This document shows, piece after piece, positions 26,862 through 35,873 of a stretch of DNA of 64,000 nt. How positions within the stretch are numbered: position 1 is the first letter of the stretch; every line of letters starts with the position of its first letter. Both the position numbers and the translations under genes were made by a program. Origin of the DNA: Thiotrichaceae bacterium. Its GTDB lineage: Bacteria; Pseudomonadota; Gammaproteobacteria; Beggiatoales; Beggiatoaceae. The stretch spans positions 62,001-126,000 of the forward strand of contig JAQTYU010000005.1 of assembly GCA_028688145.1 (NCBI GenBank), written 5' to 3'. Below the pieces are notes generated by a model. It was not told the origin of the DNA and did not search any database. It saw only the letters and a program-made list of their open reading frames with translations.

Positions 26862-27439
26862 AAAAGTTCGTTGTGGCACTCTTAATTCTGGGCTTAGGTG
26901 CACTCACCGCCAGTATTGGTTACAGTTTTTTTAACCGTAATCCTGATGTACACAATCAACCCACCTTGCTTGAACCCACCTTAGAAATTGAAAAGCAAGT
27001 AATGCGTCCCACGTTCACCATGCCTGACTTAGATGGCAATTTGCATCAGAACTCGGAATGGGATGGGCGCGTGGTGGTGATGAATTTCTGGGCAGCTTGG
27101 TGTGTTCCTTGTGTGAATGAAATTCCCCATTTTATTGAATTACAACGGCGTTACCAACAACAAGGTTTACAATTTGTGGGCGTTGCGATGGATGAGCGCG
27201 ATGCTGTGCGGCGTATTATCGAAGAGACCAAAATCAATTACCCCATTTTACTTGATCCTGACGACAGCAAAATGCGCAGCATTGCCGAAAGTTTTGGCAA
27301 CCGTATTGGAGCCATGCCGTATACCGTGGTGCTGGATCGTAAAGGCATCATGATTTCTCGTCATCCGGGCGAGTTGACTGCGGAAAAATTGGAAAAAGTG
27401 ATTCTGCCACTGCTTAATCCCACGTCTATTGCTAAATAA
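26858..27439 (+). CDS. TlpA/ResA-family thioredoxin-fold protein
   Basis: A 193-residue protein with an N-terminal membrane anchor (VVALLILGLGALTASIGYSF) and a periplasmic TlpA-type domain: FTMPDLDGNLHQNSEWDGRVVVMNFWAAWCVPCVNEIP, with the CVPC active site near residue 84. VAMDERDAVRR and MPYTVVLDRKGI follow, with the cis-proline segment intact. It starts four bases before the dsbD stop, so it is translationally coupled. It probably keeps apocytochrome or other periplasmic thiols reduced. Confidence 0.88.
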   Translation: MKKFVVALLILGLGALTASIGYSFFNRNPDVHNQPTLLEPTLEIEKQVMRPTFTMPDLDGNLHQNSEWDGRVVVMNFWAAWCVPCVNEIPHFIELQRRYQQQGLQFVGVAMDERDAVRRIIEETKINYPILLDPDDSKMRSIAESFGNRIGAMPYTVVLDRKGIMISRHPGELTAEKLEKVILPLLNPTSIAK

Positions 27440-27440
27440 T

Positions 27441-27533
27441 TTGACTGCGCCCCTAAAGAAGCCCCTAAATCCCCTAAAGGGGACTTTAAAAACTTAAGCT
27501 TTAGCCCCCTTTAGGGGGTTGGGGGCGCAGTTA
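27441..27533. repeat. Family A G/C palindrome
   Basis: TTGACTGCGCCCC / GGGGGCGCAGTTAA ends with inner CCCCTAAAGGGG and CCCCCTTTAGGGGG palindromes. A duplicated partial left arm (GCGCCCCTAAAGAAGCCCCTAAAT) suggests one copy inserted into or recombined with another. Confidence 0.85.
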
Positions 27534-27571
27534 ATATTTCAAATCCATCCCCGAGCCGTTTTATTATCACC

Positions 27572-28387
27572 ATGTCAACACCCGATTATTTAAGCTATTT
27601 GCAAATCATGGATATTCCCGTGTGGGTACGGCGTAATTTGCCCCCGCAGACAGTTGAAGATTTATCTGCTGAATCGCCCGTAGTTGCCATGTCTGAAACA
27701 CAGGTTATCCCTCAAATTTCGCAAGTGGCAGTTTCACAAATTATCGAAACGATGCCCTTGCCAACGCTTGCCATGCCTGAAATTACAACACCTGTTATTC
27801 CTATCACGCCCGTTAATTTGACGGAGTGGGAAACTCTGCGTTCACAAGTTGCCGCGTGCACCGCTTGTAGCTTACATCTCACCCGCAAACAAACCGTGTT
27901 CGGGGTGGGCGATAAGCAAGCCGATTGGCTGATTGTCGGCGAAGCCCCCGGTGCAGACGAAGATGAACAAGGCGAACCTTTTGTGGGCCGAGCAGGAAAA
28001 TTATTAACATCAATGTTGCAAGCAATTGGTTTATCACGCGATGCGGTTTATATTGCCAACGTGCTCAAATGTCGCCCACCTGATAACCGCGTGCCCACAC
28101 CTGAAGAGCGCGTCAGTTGCACACCGTTTTTACAACAACAAATTGCCTTAATTCGTCCGAAACTGATTTTTGCTGTGGGTTCAACCGCCGCCCAATATTT
28201 ATTAAACACTGACACCGCCATTGGCAAATTACGCGGACAACGCTGGTTTTACCAAGGCGTGCCCTTAATTGCCACCTATCACCCCGCCTATTTATTGCGC
28301 CGCCCCACCGAAAAACGTAAAGCATGGCAAGATTTACAATTAGCGCAACGCATTTTCAATGAAGCATCCCATGTCAGCCAGTCCTAA
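27572..28387 (+). CDS. Type 4 uracil-DNA glycosylase
   Basis: A 271-residue family 4 UDG. An unconserved Pro/Val/Thr-rich N-terminal extension (to about residue 85) precedes the catalytic domain. Cys96 and Cys99 (ACTAC), the Cys of NVLKCRPPDNR and that of VSCTPF are the 4Fe-4S ligands. VGEAPGADEDEQGEPFVGRAG is the uracil-binding/active-site motif, and TYHPAYLLRR is motif 2. It removes uracil from DNA. The rimI gene overlaps its end. Confidence 0.93.
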   Translation: MSTPDYLSYLQIMDIPVWVRRNLPPQTVEDLSAESPVVAMSETQVIPQISQVAVSQIIETMPLPTLAMPEITTPVIPITPVNLTEWETLRSQVAACTACSLHLTRKQTVFGVGDKQADWLIVGEAPGADEDEQGEPFVGRAGKLLTSMLQAIGLSRDAVYIANVLKCRPPDNRVPTPEERVSCTPFLQQQIALIRPKLIFAVGSTAAQYLLNTDTAIGKLRGQRWFYQGVPLIATYHPAYLLRRPTEKRKAWQDLQLAQRIFNEASHVSQS

Positions 28388-28829
28388 ATCTTTAAGTTTT
28401 CGGACAATTCAACTCCAAGATTTACCCGAAGTCATGGCAATCGAACGGCAATGCTATGAATTTCCGTGGACAGAAGAAATTTTCAAAAGCTGTTTTAATG
28501 CGGGTAATTTGGCGATATTTGCGGAATTGGAAGGCAAAGCGATTGGTTATGGCGTTTTATCCACCGTGCTTGATGAAGCCAGCTTGTTGAATATTTGCAT
28601 TGTGCCAAGCGAGCAGGGCAAAGCTTACGCCAAAGTGTTGCTGCAATTTTTGTGTGAACAAGTGCGGGCTTTAGGTGCAGATACGCTATTTTTAGAAGTA
28701 CGTGCTTCAAATCAAGCAGCATTGCATTTGTATGAAAAGATGGGATTTAATCAGATTGGAACGCGGCGTAATTATTATCCCGCCAAGAAAGGGCGTGAAG
28801 ATGCGTGGATGTTTGCGTTGAGTTTGTAA
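28371..28829 (+). CDS. rimI: Ribosomal-protein-alanine N-acetyltransferase RimI
   Basis: A GNAT acetyltransferase of about 152 residues that acetylates the N-terminus of ribosomal protein S18. It reads FRTIQLQDLPEVMAIERQCYEFPWTEEIFKSCF, then the acetyl-CoA loop (LLNICIVPSEQGKAYAKVLLQFL) and FLEVRASNQAALHLYEKMGFNQIGTRRNYYP. It overlaps the UDG stop. An in-frame ATG four codons earlier (28359) is an alternative start. QGKAYA replaces the commoner Q-R-x-G-x-G form of motif A. Confidence 0.9.
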   Translation: MSASPKSLSFRTIQLQDLPEVMAIERQCYEFPWTEEIFKSCFNAGNLAIFAELEGKAIGYGVLSTVLDEASLLNICIVPSEQGKAYAKVLLQFLCEQVRALGADTLFLEVRASNQAALHLYEKMGFNQIGTRRNYYPAKKGREDAWMFALSL

Positions 28830-28890
28830 ACCTTTAAGTTAAGCTTTATCTTATTGATTATGAAAGCTTAGCTTGTTGCAATCCCAAGTT

Positions 28891-28929
28891 TTTAGCCTTT
28901 CACCCCCTTTGAAAAAGGGGGAGGCTAAA
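28891..28929. repeat. Family B C-tract palindrome
   Basis: TTTAGCCTTTCACCCCCTTT and AAAAGGGGGAGGCTAAA form a near-perfect stem between convergent rimI and the cyclase gene. Confidence 0.7.
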
Positions 28930-28993
28930 CCCGCATATTGCCTTGTTATAAGCTTAACTTAATGGCTTTGACGCGGGAACGAGAACTTTCAAA

Positions 28994-30361
28994 TTAACGC
29001 GACAAACGGGTTTTATAAACCACTTGCTGCCCATCTAAACCCTTGAGATTCACCAAATCACGGCTTGCAATTTCCAATTTCAATTGCGCCAATGCCTCTT
29101 GAAAACTCGCATCTTGATAAACTTGTTCTGAAAAACAAATTTCACCGCTATCCGCAACCCCTTGAACTCGCGCAGCTTTATTTACCGTCGAACCAAAATA
29201 ATCTAACCGGTCATTCAAATTCACTAAAATCGCTTGTCCGTGGTGCATTCCCGTTTTAATTTGTACTCGGGCATCTTCGGGCAATTCATGATTGTAATGG
29301 TCAAAGTCTTTCAATGCCGCCACCAAACTGCGGACAGCCGCGCCGCTGTTGGTGAAAGATGCCATCACCGCATCGCCAATGGTTTTCAAAACCACGCCAC
29401 CTTCGGCTTCAATCTGGGCGAATAAAATATCAAAATGGTCACGCACGATATTGTAGGCTTTGGCATCGCCCAATTTTTCATACAACTGCGTCGAGCCTGT
29501 GATGTCGGTGAAAATAATCGTCACCGAGGCGACTTTCATTTGTTCACGTTTTGATAAAACTTGCTCGCCAAAAAGTTTTCTAAAATCAGGATAATGCAGA
29601 ATATCCAAGCCCGACAAAGTTGCGGGACGATGTGCGCCTGTCAAATCTGAAACTTCACCTGCAAAAACCCGTAAACCTGACATCGGATAAGCCAAGTTGG
29701 TTAAATTCAGGCGAATCGTGCCTTTACGCGCATGAATCACGGGCGGGTCAAATTTACCTTCTGCCAATTGTTTGATGCTGAATTCTTGCGGCGAACTACA
29801 GCCTTCATCAGCAATAATCAATGTACCTTTGGAAAAGGTGGCGGGACAAAAATAATGATAACTGCCTGCTTCTAAAAAGATTTCTTCAGCAGAAGCGGTT
29901 TGCAAATAGGGCACGCCCAAATTAAAACGGGAATCAAATTGCGGTGGCGGCTCGCAGACGGGGGGAAATTCGCGCTCATCAATTGATTTATTCAGAGAAA
30001 AGGTGATTTCGACTTGCTCGGAAAAATCGGTTTCAAAGCCGACTTCGCACATATTGCAATAGCCTTGCCCTGAGGCGTGCTGCAAATTGTTATAGGCTTT
30101 GGTCAACATGTAGCAATGTGGGCAGTGAATATCCCAGTTCAAATCGAACAAGCCTAAAGGCACAGCGTGTAGGAATTCTGGCACAATCTGCGGCAAAGGC
30201 AGGTGTGAATATTCGGCAATTTTAATCGGGGTGATGCGAGAAATTGTAAAATCGTCTTGATGTGCCAGTAACCAGTGTTCTATCGCATGGACGGCGGGCA
30301 CGGAGGCATGAGCGCGTTGTTTAAGTAAATCAAGCTTTTGAGTAAGGCGTTGTGTATCCAT
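28994..30361 (-). CDS. Class III adenylate/guanylate cyclase with N-terminal zinc-ribbon region
   Basis: A 455-residue cytoplasmic protein. The N-terminal half carries a likely zinc ribbon (CPHC near residue 99, CNMC about 25 residues later) within a DUF5939-like region. The C-terminal catalytic domain starts near residue 275: VTIIFTDITGSTQLYEKLGD with both metal aspartates in range, LKTIGDAVMASF, and DYFGSTVNKAARVQ with the Asn and Arg of the transition-state motif. ATG 30361 is preceded by AGGA. It should produce a cyclic nucleotide; which one cannot be told. Confidence 0.85.
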   Translation of the reverse strand: MDTQRLTQKLDLLKQRAHASVPAVHAIEHWLLAHQDDFTISRITPIKIAEYSHLPLPQIVPEFLHAVPLGLFDLNWDIHCPHCYMLTKAYNNLQHASGQGYCNMCEVGFETDFSEQVEITFSLNKSIDEREFPPVCEPPPQFDSRFNLGVPYLQTASAEEIFLEAGSYHYFCPATFSKGTLIIADEGCSSPQEFSIKQLAEGKFDPPVIHARKGTIRLNLTNLAYPMSGLRVFAGEVSDLTGAHRPATLSGLDILHYPDFRKLFGEQVLSKREQMKVASVTIIFTDITGSTQLYEKLGDAKAYNIVRDHFDILFAQIEAEGGVVLKTIGDAVMASFTNSGAAVRSLVAALKDFDHYNHELPEDARVQIKTGMHHGQAILVNLNDRLDYFGSTVNKAARVQGVADSGEICFSEQVYQDASFQEALAQLKLEIASRDLVNLKGLDGQQVVYKTRLSR

Positions 30362-30503
30362 GAGTGATCCTGTGGCGGAAAATGCTGATCTATCCAGAAG
30401 TATAGCAAGCAAATTGGTGACCATTTGTGTCTAAATTAGGATTCACAAAAAAATGTAGCTGTATGAAGCGTAGCAGAATATGGGATGGATCAAGATTATA
30501 GAT

Positions 30504-30622
30504 TTAGGAGTTACGCAGTTGAATCGGTAACTTGTTGATTTTACTGGAAATATGATTGTGCAGTGCACAATACTAACTCATTGTAAATTAATGAATTATG
30601 ATTTCAACCGAGTAACTCCTAA
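30504..30622. mobile_element. MITE-like element, 119 bp
   Basis: Terminal inverted repeats TTAGGAGTTACGCAGTTGAA and (right end) TTCAACCGAGTAACTCCTAA match at most positions. The element is bounded by GAT on both sides, a possible 3-bp target duplication. The centre contains a further ATTGTGC/GCACAAT hairpin. No coding capacity. Confidence 0.7.
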
Positions 30623-30687
30623 GATTTAAAAACCACTCCTACCATTGTTTGTGATTGCACAGCGATTCAAATCACAAGGTGTATGAC

Positions 30688-31304
30688 TCAATGCTTATAG
30701 AACCGATTTGGAATTTTTAAAGAGAAGCGAGAACGGTAAAGCTCTTTAAAATCTGCGGTTGGGTATAAAGTTTCATCACATAAACTGGTGACTAACACCT
30801 CAAATTGTCCCTTTAGACGCACTCGCACAAAACGGACAGCAAGGATTTTGGGTAAGCCTGCCTGTTTTATTGAATGGAGTTTTGACGTATGGGGTTGTAG
30901 TGTATGTAATTGACTGTCTGCACCCTCGACTTTTGCCTTATTACTGTAGGAGATTTCTCCAAATTCTCCAATGACGCTGGGTGTGGAAGCATGACATCGA
31001 CCACAGCTTTCTGGTTGAGTTCGATAAAGGCTGTATGTTTGAGCTGCATTCTGCGCTGACTAAAAGCACTATGACTGACGGGAGAGACTCCCCAATGGAG
31101 ACTCATCTCATTTAACAACAACTGTATGGACTTCACGCCCTTTTGTAATAACAGTGTCATTAACAAGAGGAAACTTAGCTTTCTGTCCCTTGTGAAGTTG
31201 CGGTGTTGCGCTTTGAAACTATCCATGTGAATGAGTTCGTTACTTTGGATTAACGTTGCGTTTTTTTTAACATGGGAGATAATCCTGTTCCTTTTATCTC
31301 TCAC
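30688..31304 (-). pseudogene. IS4-type transposase remnant
   Basis: The 5' part (145 codons from 31304) reads as an IS4-family N-terminus (RKLSFLLLMTLLLQKGVKSIQ, FSQRRMQLKHTAFIELNQ). After about residue 100 the frame diverges and stops at 30867. In a different frame further on (about 30850-30688) the conserved C-terminal region reappears (VRFVRVRLKGQFEVLVTSL, YPTADFKELYRSRF) before a TGA. The catalytic middle, several hundred bases, is missing, so it is inactive. It lies next to the MITE-like element. Confidence 0.8.
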
Positions 31305-31381
31305 TATAGCTCTTTTTCCTTAACTTAATGGCAGTGAAGTGCCACTTGGGAACGAGACAAATACACAAGAACTAATTAAAA

Positions 31382-31975
31382 ATGAGCATTCAAATTCTCG
31401 AAAACACGCCAGACAGCTTGAAACTGCGTTCTTCTAATCTCCCAGGATTTTTTATCGGATTGATCTTCGTTTCTATTATTTTTCTGGTCAGTGGTTCCAT
31501 ATCCATACTGTTTGTCCGACATATAATACTGGGAGAGAAAGATGGTTTTTTGATAGGCTTTTTAAGCCTGTTTTTCACCGTGATTGGTGCGTTGGGGGTG
31601 CGTGCGATGTTACTTTCCGCTCATGCTTGCATTTTACATTTCGACCAGACCACAAAGAAATTGAATCTTTATCCCCAGTCCATCTTCCGAAAGCTGCCTG
31701 TTGAGGAAATTCCCTTCGCGCAATTAGAGAAAATTGAACTTGAGGAAAAACTCAATACAGATGATGATGACAAAGATAAAGAATATCTGACTTACGCTCT
31801 TACGCTGAAGACAAAAGACAAATTTGTTTCGACCACAGCCAAGTGGTGTTCGTTATGGAGTGGTGCTAAAGAATCGCAACGTCATGAAGTTGAGGAAATG
31901 GCTCGTCTAATTTCCAAAATCACTGGGATTCCATATATTTTCTCCACAGACAAGCCGTTGCCAGAAAAATCGTAA
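31382..31975 (+). CDS. Two-segment membrane protein of unknown function
   Basis: I do not recognise this 197-residue protein. Two transmembrane segments lie at residues about 22-45 and 57-80. A cytoplasmic domain with strand-rich character follows (ACILHFDQTTKKLNLYPQSIF, YALTLKTKDKF), along with an acidic stretch (NTDDDDKDKE) and helix EVEEMARLISKITGIP. It resembles small bacterial PH-like membrane proteins in layout only. It lies alone downstream of the transposase remnant. Confidence 0.6.
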   Translation: MSIQILENTPDSLKLRSSNLPGFFIGLIFVSIIFLVSGSISILFVRHIILGEKDGFLIGFLSLFFTVIGALGVRAMLLSAHACILHFDQTTKKLNLYPQSIFRKLPVEEIPFAQLEKIELEEKLNTDDDDKDKEYLTYALTLKTKDKFVSTTAKWCSLWSGAKESQRHEVEEMARLISKITGIPYIFSTDKPLPEKS

Positions 31976-32026
31976 GGCTATCCGCTTGCCCGTAATGACC
32001 AGCTTAAGCTCGTTATAGCTTCGTAG

Positions 32027-32051
32027 GTTGGGCTGCCAATGGCAACCCAAC
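32027..32051. repeat. Family D repeat (GTTGGG...CCCAAC)
   Basis: GTTGGGCTGCC and GGCAACCCAAC flank a short loop. It is one of two related palindromes in the 31976-32239 gap. Confidence 0.65.
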
Positions 32052-32098
32052 TTAATCCCCGATTTTCCCCATATCACATCTTCTCATTTCATGTTTTC

Positions 32099-32123
32099 GT
32101 TGGGTTGGCGTACGCCAACCCAA
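32099..32123. repeat. Family D repeat, second copy
   Basis: GTTGGGTTGGCG / CGCCAACCCAAG share a TA centre, a near-perfect palindrome of the common GTTGGGTTGGCG type. Confidence 0.7.
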
Positions 32124-32140
32124 GCTACTTTGTTTTCTTT

Positions 32141-32166
32141 TACCCCCTTTTTCAAAGAGGGTAGCT
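32141..32166. repeat. Family B C-tract palindrome, short copy
   Basis: TACCCCCTTTTT / AAAGAGGGTA, a degenerate copy of the C-tract repeat seen at 28891. Confidence 0.5.
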
Positions 32167-32239
32167 ACGTCTTCCATCTTACCTTGTTATGCGCCTAACT
32201 TCCCTTTATCCCAATAACTTATCCAGAACTCAGATTAAG

Positions 32240-32773
32240 TTATAACCGAATACCTATCAATTCATCAATAATAAATTGCGTGATTTGCTCAGGCTCATTC
32301 ATATTTAATGAGGGCACATGGCTAATTTCATCCAAAGTTATATCACTTGCCACCGCAATAATATTTTCATCTTCCAAACACAATAAACGCCGCCCTAAAC
32401 TGGGGCGATGCACTTCGAGTTTTGGAAAGACTTCATGTTTAAAACCTTCAACCAGAATCAAATCTAAGATACTTTGATCAAGTTGTGGCAATAACGTATC
32501 TAAACAAGGTTCGTCAAACTCGCCCGTTTCCGTCATCAATACCCAACGTTTTCGCGAGGCGACCAACATTTGCGACACTCCACCTTCTTTACGTAAGCGA
32601 TAACTGTCTTTTTCAGGATGGTCGATTTCAAATTGATGATGTGCATGTTTAATCATGCCCACCCGTATGCCACGCGCTTTGAGCAGAGGTAGAACTTTTA
32701 ATAATAAAGTGGTTTTACCCGCGCCGCTGAAGCCGACAAAACCAAGAATAGGAATTTCTGCGGTGCTAAGCAT
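32240..32773 (-). CDS. mobB: Molybdopterin-guanine dinucleotide biosynthesis adapter MobB
   Basis: A 177-residue P-loop GTPase-like protein (ILGFVGFSGAGKTTLLLKVLPLL; VGMIKHAHHQFEIDHPEKDSYRLRKEGG; LDLILVEGFKHEVFPKLEVHR). MobB assists MobA in attaching GMP to molybdopterin. The gene starts six bases after the mobA stop. The length and motifs are normal. Confidence 0.95.
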   Translation of the reverse strand: MLSTAEIPILGFVGFSGAGKTTLLLKVLPLLKARGIRVGMIKHAHHQFEIDHPEKDSYRLRKEGGVSQMLVASRKRWVLMTETGEFDEPCLDTLLPQLDQSILDLILVEGFKHEVFPKLEVHRPSLGRRLLCLEDENIIAVASDITLDEISHVPSLNMNEPEQITQFIIDELIGIRL

Positions 32774-32779
32774 AAATAA

Positions 32780-33382
32780 TTAAATACTTGGGTGTTGGGC
32801 GAAGGAAAGGAGTTGTTCGGGCGTATTGAGATTTAAAAACATTTGGGGAGTCGTTGAAAAATCTACGGTTACAAGATGATGTTCTTGATAGAACTTATAA
32901 ACTTTACGTTCGCCTGCGTTTAATGCCTGTTCTAAGGCGGGCAACAAACGCCGCGTCAACAAAGCAAAAGTCGGTTGTAAATGTACGCCATCATGCGCCA
33001 CGCTGACTTCTGCCCGTGCACTGCTTAAAGCTTGATACAAGCGCGTCACTAATTCAGGATGAATGACAGGCGCGTCGCAGGGAATGAATGCCACATATTC
33101 CGTGCGAGCGGCACGTAACCCGCTGGCAATTCCTACCAAAGGCCCTGAAAAATCAGCACAATCTTGATCCGCAATCACGGGGCATTCACATAATGCGGCA
33201 TATTGCGCCTGATTTCGATTGGCATTCACGAATAATTCTGAAACTTGTGGTCGTAAACCTGCAACCGCATATTCAATCAAGAATTTCGTGTTGACACGAC
33301 ACAAACCTTTATCTTGTCCGCCCATACGTTGCGCCTTGCCACCCGCTAAGATAACACCCGTAATCAAGGTTTTAATTGACAT
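32780..33382 (-). CDS. mobA: Molybdenum cofactor guanylyltransferase MobA
   Basis: A 200-residue nucleotidyltransferase that converts Mo-molybdopterin to the MGD cofactor. The N-terminal GTP-binding motif is GVILAGGKAQRMGGQDKGL. PVIADQDCADFSGPLVGIASGL and FIPCDAPVIHPEL carry the metal-binding Asp, and LNLNTPEQL is the C-terminal signature. It forms an operon with mobB. Together with moaB in this window it indicates molybdoenzymes of the DMSO-reductase family elsewhere in the genome. Confidence 0.95.
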   Translation of the reverse strand: MSIKTLITGVILAGGKAQRMGGQDKGLCRVNTKFLIEYAVAGLRPQVSELFVNANRNQAQYAALCECPVIADQDCADFSGPLVGIASGLRAARTEYVAFIPCDAPVIHPELVTRLYQALSSARAEVSVAHDGVHLQPTFALLTRRLLPALEQALNAGERKVYKFYQEHHLVTVDFSTTPQMFLNLNTPEQLLSFAQHPSI

Positions 33383-33421
33383 AGATAACTCAGGTTTGAG
33401 GATAATAATATCAACGTCGAT

Positions 33422-33567
33422 TTTAACTGCGCCCCCCTAAAGAGCACTGCCATTAAGTTAAGCGTTACATCAAGACTTCGTCGATTTAAATCGAGAATGA
33501 GACCTGCTAGGTTTCAAAAACCTAGCAGGTCTTGAGTCCTTGTAGAGGAGTTAGCGGCACAGTTAAG
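33422..33567. repeat. Degenerate family A repeat containing family C
   Basis: TTAACTGCGCCCCC (33422 region) and GCGGCACAGTTAA near 33567 look like decayed family A ends. The family C palindrome lies inside. Confidence 0.5.
33501..33531. repeat. Family C palindrome (ACCTGCTAGGTTT)
   Basis: GACCTGCTAGGTTT / AAACCTAGCAGGTC, an almost perfect 14-bp arm pair. A sister copy is at 53993. Confidence 0.85.
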
Positions 33568-33575
33568 TCAAAAAC

Positions 33576-34187
33576 TTAGGGCGACAAACGTTCCAAATAC
33601 CAGCCTGCCCCTTGCGCACGATAGACTAAACGATCATGTAAACGACTGGCGCGACCTTGCCAAAACTCTACCGACTCAGGTTTTAAACGATAGCCGCCCC
33701 AATGTGATGGACGTGGCACGGGTTGCCCTGCGTATTTTTCAGTGACTGCCTGTAATTTCGCTTCAAATTCTGCACGGCTGCTTAACACTTGGCTCTGTGC
33801 CGAAGCCCATGCGCCAAGTTGACTTTCACGCGGACGGATTGCGAAGTATTCATCTGATTCAGCCGCGCTGACTTTTTCAGTTTTGCCTTCAATACGCACT
33901 TGTCTAGCCAATTTATCCCAGAAAAACAATAAGCTGGCATAAGAATTATGTGCCAATTCTTGCCCTTTACGACTTTCATAATTGGTGTAAAACACAAAGC
34001 CATTTTCATCAAATTCTTTCAATAACAAAATGCGGGCAGCAGGTTTACCGTCGGGGGTGACGGTGGCGACGGTCATCGCGGTATGATCCACCAAACCCGC
34101 AGTTTTTGCGTCTTCAAACCAGCGGGCAAATTGGCTGATAGGGTCAGCAGTCACATCTTTTTCATACAGTTCTGTGGCGTAAGTCAT
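33576..34187 (-). CDS. pdxH: Pyridoxamine 5'-phosphate oxidase PdxH
   Basis: A 203-residue FMN enzyme making pyridoxal 5'-phosphate. Motifs include [92 protein letters not shown] and the C-terminal [15 protein letters not shown]. The length is normal. It is upstream of no obvious partner and is preceded by trmL on the same strand. Confidence 0.96.
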   Translation of the reverse strand: MTYATELYEKDVTADPISQFARWFEDAKTAGLVDHTAMTVATVTPDGKPAARILLLKEFDENGFVFYTNYESRKGQELAHNSYASLLFFWDKLARQVRIEGKTEKVSAAESDEYFAIRPRESQLGAWASAQSQVLSSRAEFEAKLQAVTEKYAGQPVPRPSHWGGYRLKPESVEFWQGRASRLHDRLVYRAQGAGWYLERLSP

Positions 34188-34217
34188 TATTATTCCTGTT
34201 TTTACGATAAAAACGGA

Positions 34218-34673
34218 TTATTTAAAATCATGTTGCCGCCATGCCTCGTAAATAATGACAGCGGCTGAATTCGATAAATTCAGGCTACGATTGCCTGCTT
34301 GCATCGGAATTTTAATAATTTGATCAGCGGGTAAATTATCTAAAATCGCTTGCGGCAAACCACGGGTTTCAGGGCCAAATAAAAACGCATCACCTGCTTG
34401 ATAATGCGGGTCTACATGGCGCAATGTGCCGCGTGTTGAACAGGCAAAAATTCGTTTTGGGGCAACTTTCTCAATGAAATCCTCTAAGTTGGGATATTCT
34501 TTGACATTCACCCATTCGTGATAATCCAAACCTGCACGGCGCAAACGGCGGTCGTCTAGCACAAAGCCCAGCGGGTGAATTAAGTGTAACGCAACATTAG
34601 TATTGGCACACAGGCGAATAATATTGCCAGTGTTCGGGGGAATTTCGGGTTGGTAAAGCACACAATGAAACAT
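34218..34673 (-). CDS. trmL: tRNA (cytidine/uridine-34-2'-O)-methyltransferase TrmL
   Basis: A 151-residue SPOUT-class methyltransferase acting on the wobble base of tRNA-Leu. It begins MFHCVLYQPEIPPNTGNIIRL, as in the family. FLFGPETRGLP and IPMQAGNRSLNLSNSAAVIIYEAWRQ form the trefoil-knot SAM site. A TTG seven codons earlier is in frame; the ATG matching family N-termini is preferred. Confidence 0.94.
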   Translation of the reverse strand: MFHCVLYQPEIPPNTGNIIRLCANTNVALHLIHPLGFVLDDRRLRRAGLDYHEWVNVKEYPNLEDFIEKVAPKRIFACSTRGTLRHVDPHYQAGDAFLFGPETRGLPQAILDNLPADQIIKIPMQAGNRSLNLSNSAAVIIYEAWRQHDFK

Positions 34674-34706
34674 GCCGATAAATCTATCCTGCAAAAGTTG
34701 AAAAAA

Positions 34707-35165
34707 TCAGAGAAAAGTCCATTGGGAAAATGTGGCAGCTTGTCCGCAATATTGCCCTTGTGGGTTGTATATATTCCAAACAATGGCTTGTTTAATTTGA
34801 AAACGTTTGCCCGTGGTGGAAATGCGTACACCGCTGTAATCGTCAATATAGCCGTTTTCGGTGACACGCTGCAATAAAACTGCCCGTTCACTGCGTTCCA
34901 TCGGTTCTGCGGTGAGGCGTGACGGCATGAGAATTAAATGATCCCAATCCGTTTCCCACAAGTTAAGGGCGGTTTGATTACCGTAATTTAACAAGGGATC
35001 GGCTTGTGTGCCATGCGAAACCACGACTTTATCTGCATGAAATAATTGGGCGGCTTGTTCGACAGGATCAGCATTGTCTAAAAGCGGATAGCCTAAGGCT
35101 TGTTGAAAAGAATTTAATAAGTGTTGCGTGTGCGCAATCACTTTGGGCATTTGCCAAATATTCAT
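34707..35165 (-). CDS. MEKHLA domain protein
   Basis: A 152-residue MEKHLA protein: HTQHLLNSFQQALGYPLL, VVVSHGTQADPLLNYGNQTALNLWE, MPSRLTAEPMERSERAVLLQRV, GYIDDYSGVRISTTGKRFQIKQAIVWNI. The domain has a PAS-like fold and occurs alone in bacteria and algae; its function is unknown. It lies upstream of trmL on the same strand. Confidence 0.88.
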   Translation of the reverse strand: MNIWQMPKVIAHTQHLLNSFQQALGYPLLDNADPVEQAAQLFHADKVVVSHGTQADPLLNYGNQTALNLWETDWDHLILMPSRLTAEPMERSERAVLLQRVTENGYIDDYSGVRISTTGKRFQIKQAIVWNIYNPQGQYCGQAATFSQWTFL

Positions 35166-35294
35166 GATTTAAGGGGCGTTGATTGGAGAGAAGGGAAAAG
35201 CATATTAAAAGCCCAGTGAGGTTTCAATGGGCTTGTGTTGAAAATTGACGGGGATTTAATGAAAACGCGCTGTTAGTTTAAACACCGCTTAAAA

Positions 35295-35771
35295 TTAGGG
35301 GTTGGGATGATGGCGCATCGAGTCCCAGATTTTTCCCACCCATGACTTTTCTGACCAAGTGGGCTTTAAACCTTTGCCGAGCAGGAACGGACCATATTTC
35401 TTATCATCATTTAAAATGTGATAAGTCAGCCAGTGGCGAAGAAAATGTAACACTTCCATGCTCACCGAGGCTTCGTGAGCGGCGGTCTTGTGCTGCAATT
35501 CCACCACTTGATTGATTAATTCTTGATGGTGTTTCTTGTGGGCATCATAGTCGGGATAGTCGAAAATCCGCATCAGGCTTTCTTCGACGGCGAAGTGAAT
35601 CACGGTGTACTGTGCGAGTTCATTGAGAATCGCATTCACTTCTTCTTTATCGGTACGGCGGATGATGGATTCGTACATCCGATTGACTAAGCCCACTAAG
35701 ACCTTGTGTTGCTCGTCAATTTCTTGTACGCCGACGCTAAGTTCATCCGTCCATTCTACCAAGGGTTTCAT
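35295..35771 (-). CDS. Bacteriohemerythrin
   Basis: A di-iron O2-binding protein of about 158 residues. All ligand motifs are visible: VGVQEIDEQHKVLVG, YTVIHFAVEESLM, DAHKKHHQELI and HWLTYHILNDDKKYG. ATG 35771 (MKPLVEWTDELSVG) is chosen because a longer frame upstream begins in unconserved sequence. It could serve O2 storage or sensing in microoxic conditions, which suits a sulfide-oxygen gradient organism. A 20-residue Trp-containing tail follows the domain. Confidence 0.92.
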   Translation of the reverse strand: MKPLVEWTDELSVGVQEIDEQHKVLVGLVNRMYESIIRRTDKEEVNAILNELAQYTVIHFAVEESLMRIFDYPDYDAHKKHHQELINQVVELQHKTAAHEASVSMEVLHFLRHWLTYHILNDDKKYGPFLLGKGLKPTWSEKSWVGKIWDSMRHHPNP

Positions 35772-35873
35772 CGTGTATTTCTCTTTATTGTTGAGTGAAA
35801 AGTAGAGCACAAAACTCATCTACTTGCAGATAAAATCCTGCTTTGCAGTATCTGCGCCACATTTTTATGTCTT

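Noticed and set aside
28830-33570. Clustered short palindromes considered as a CRISPR array
   Set aside because: The repeats are inverted, irregularly spaced and of different families; no regular spacers and no cas genes.
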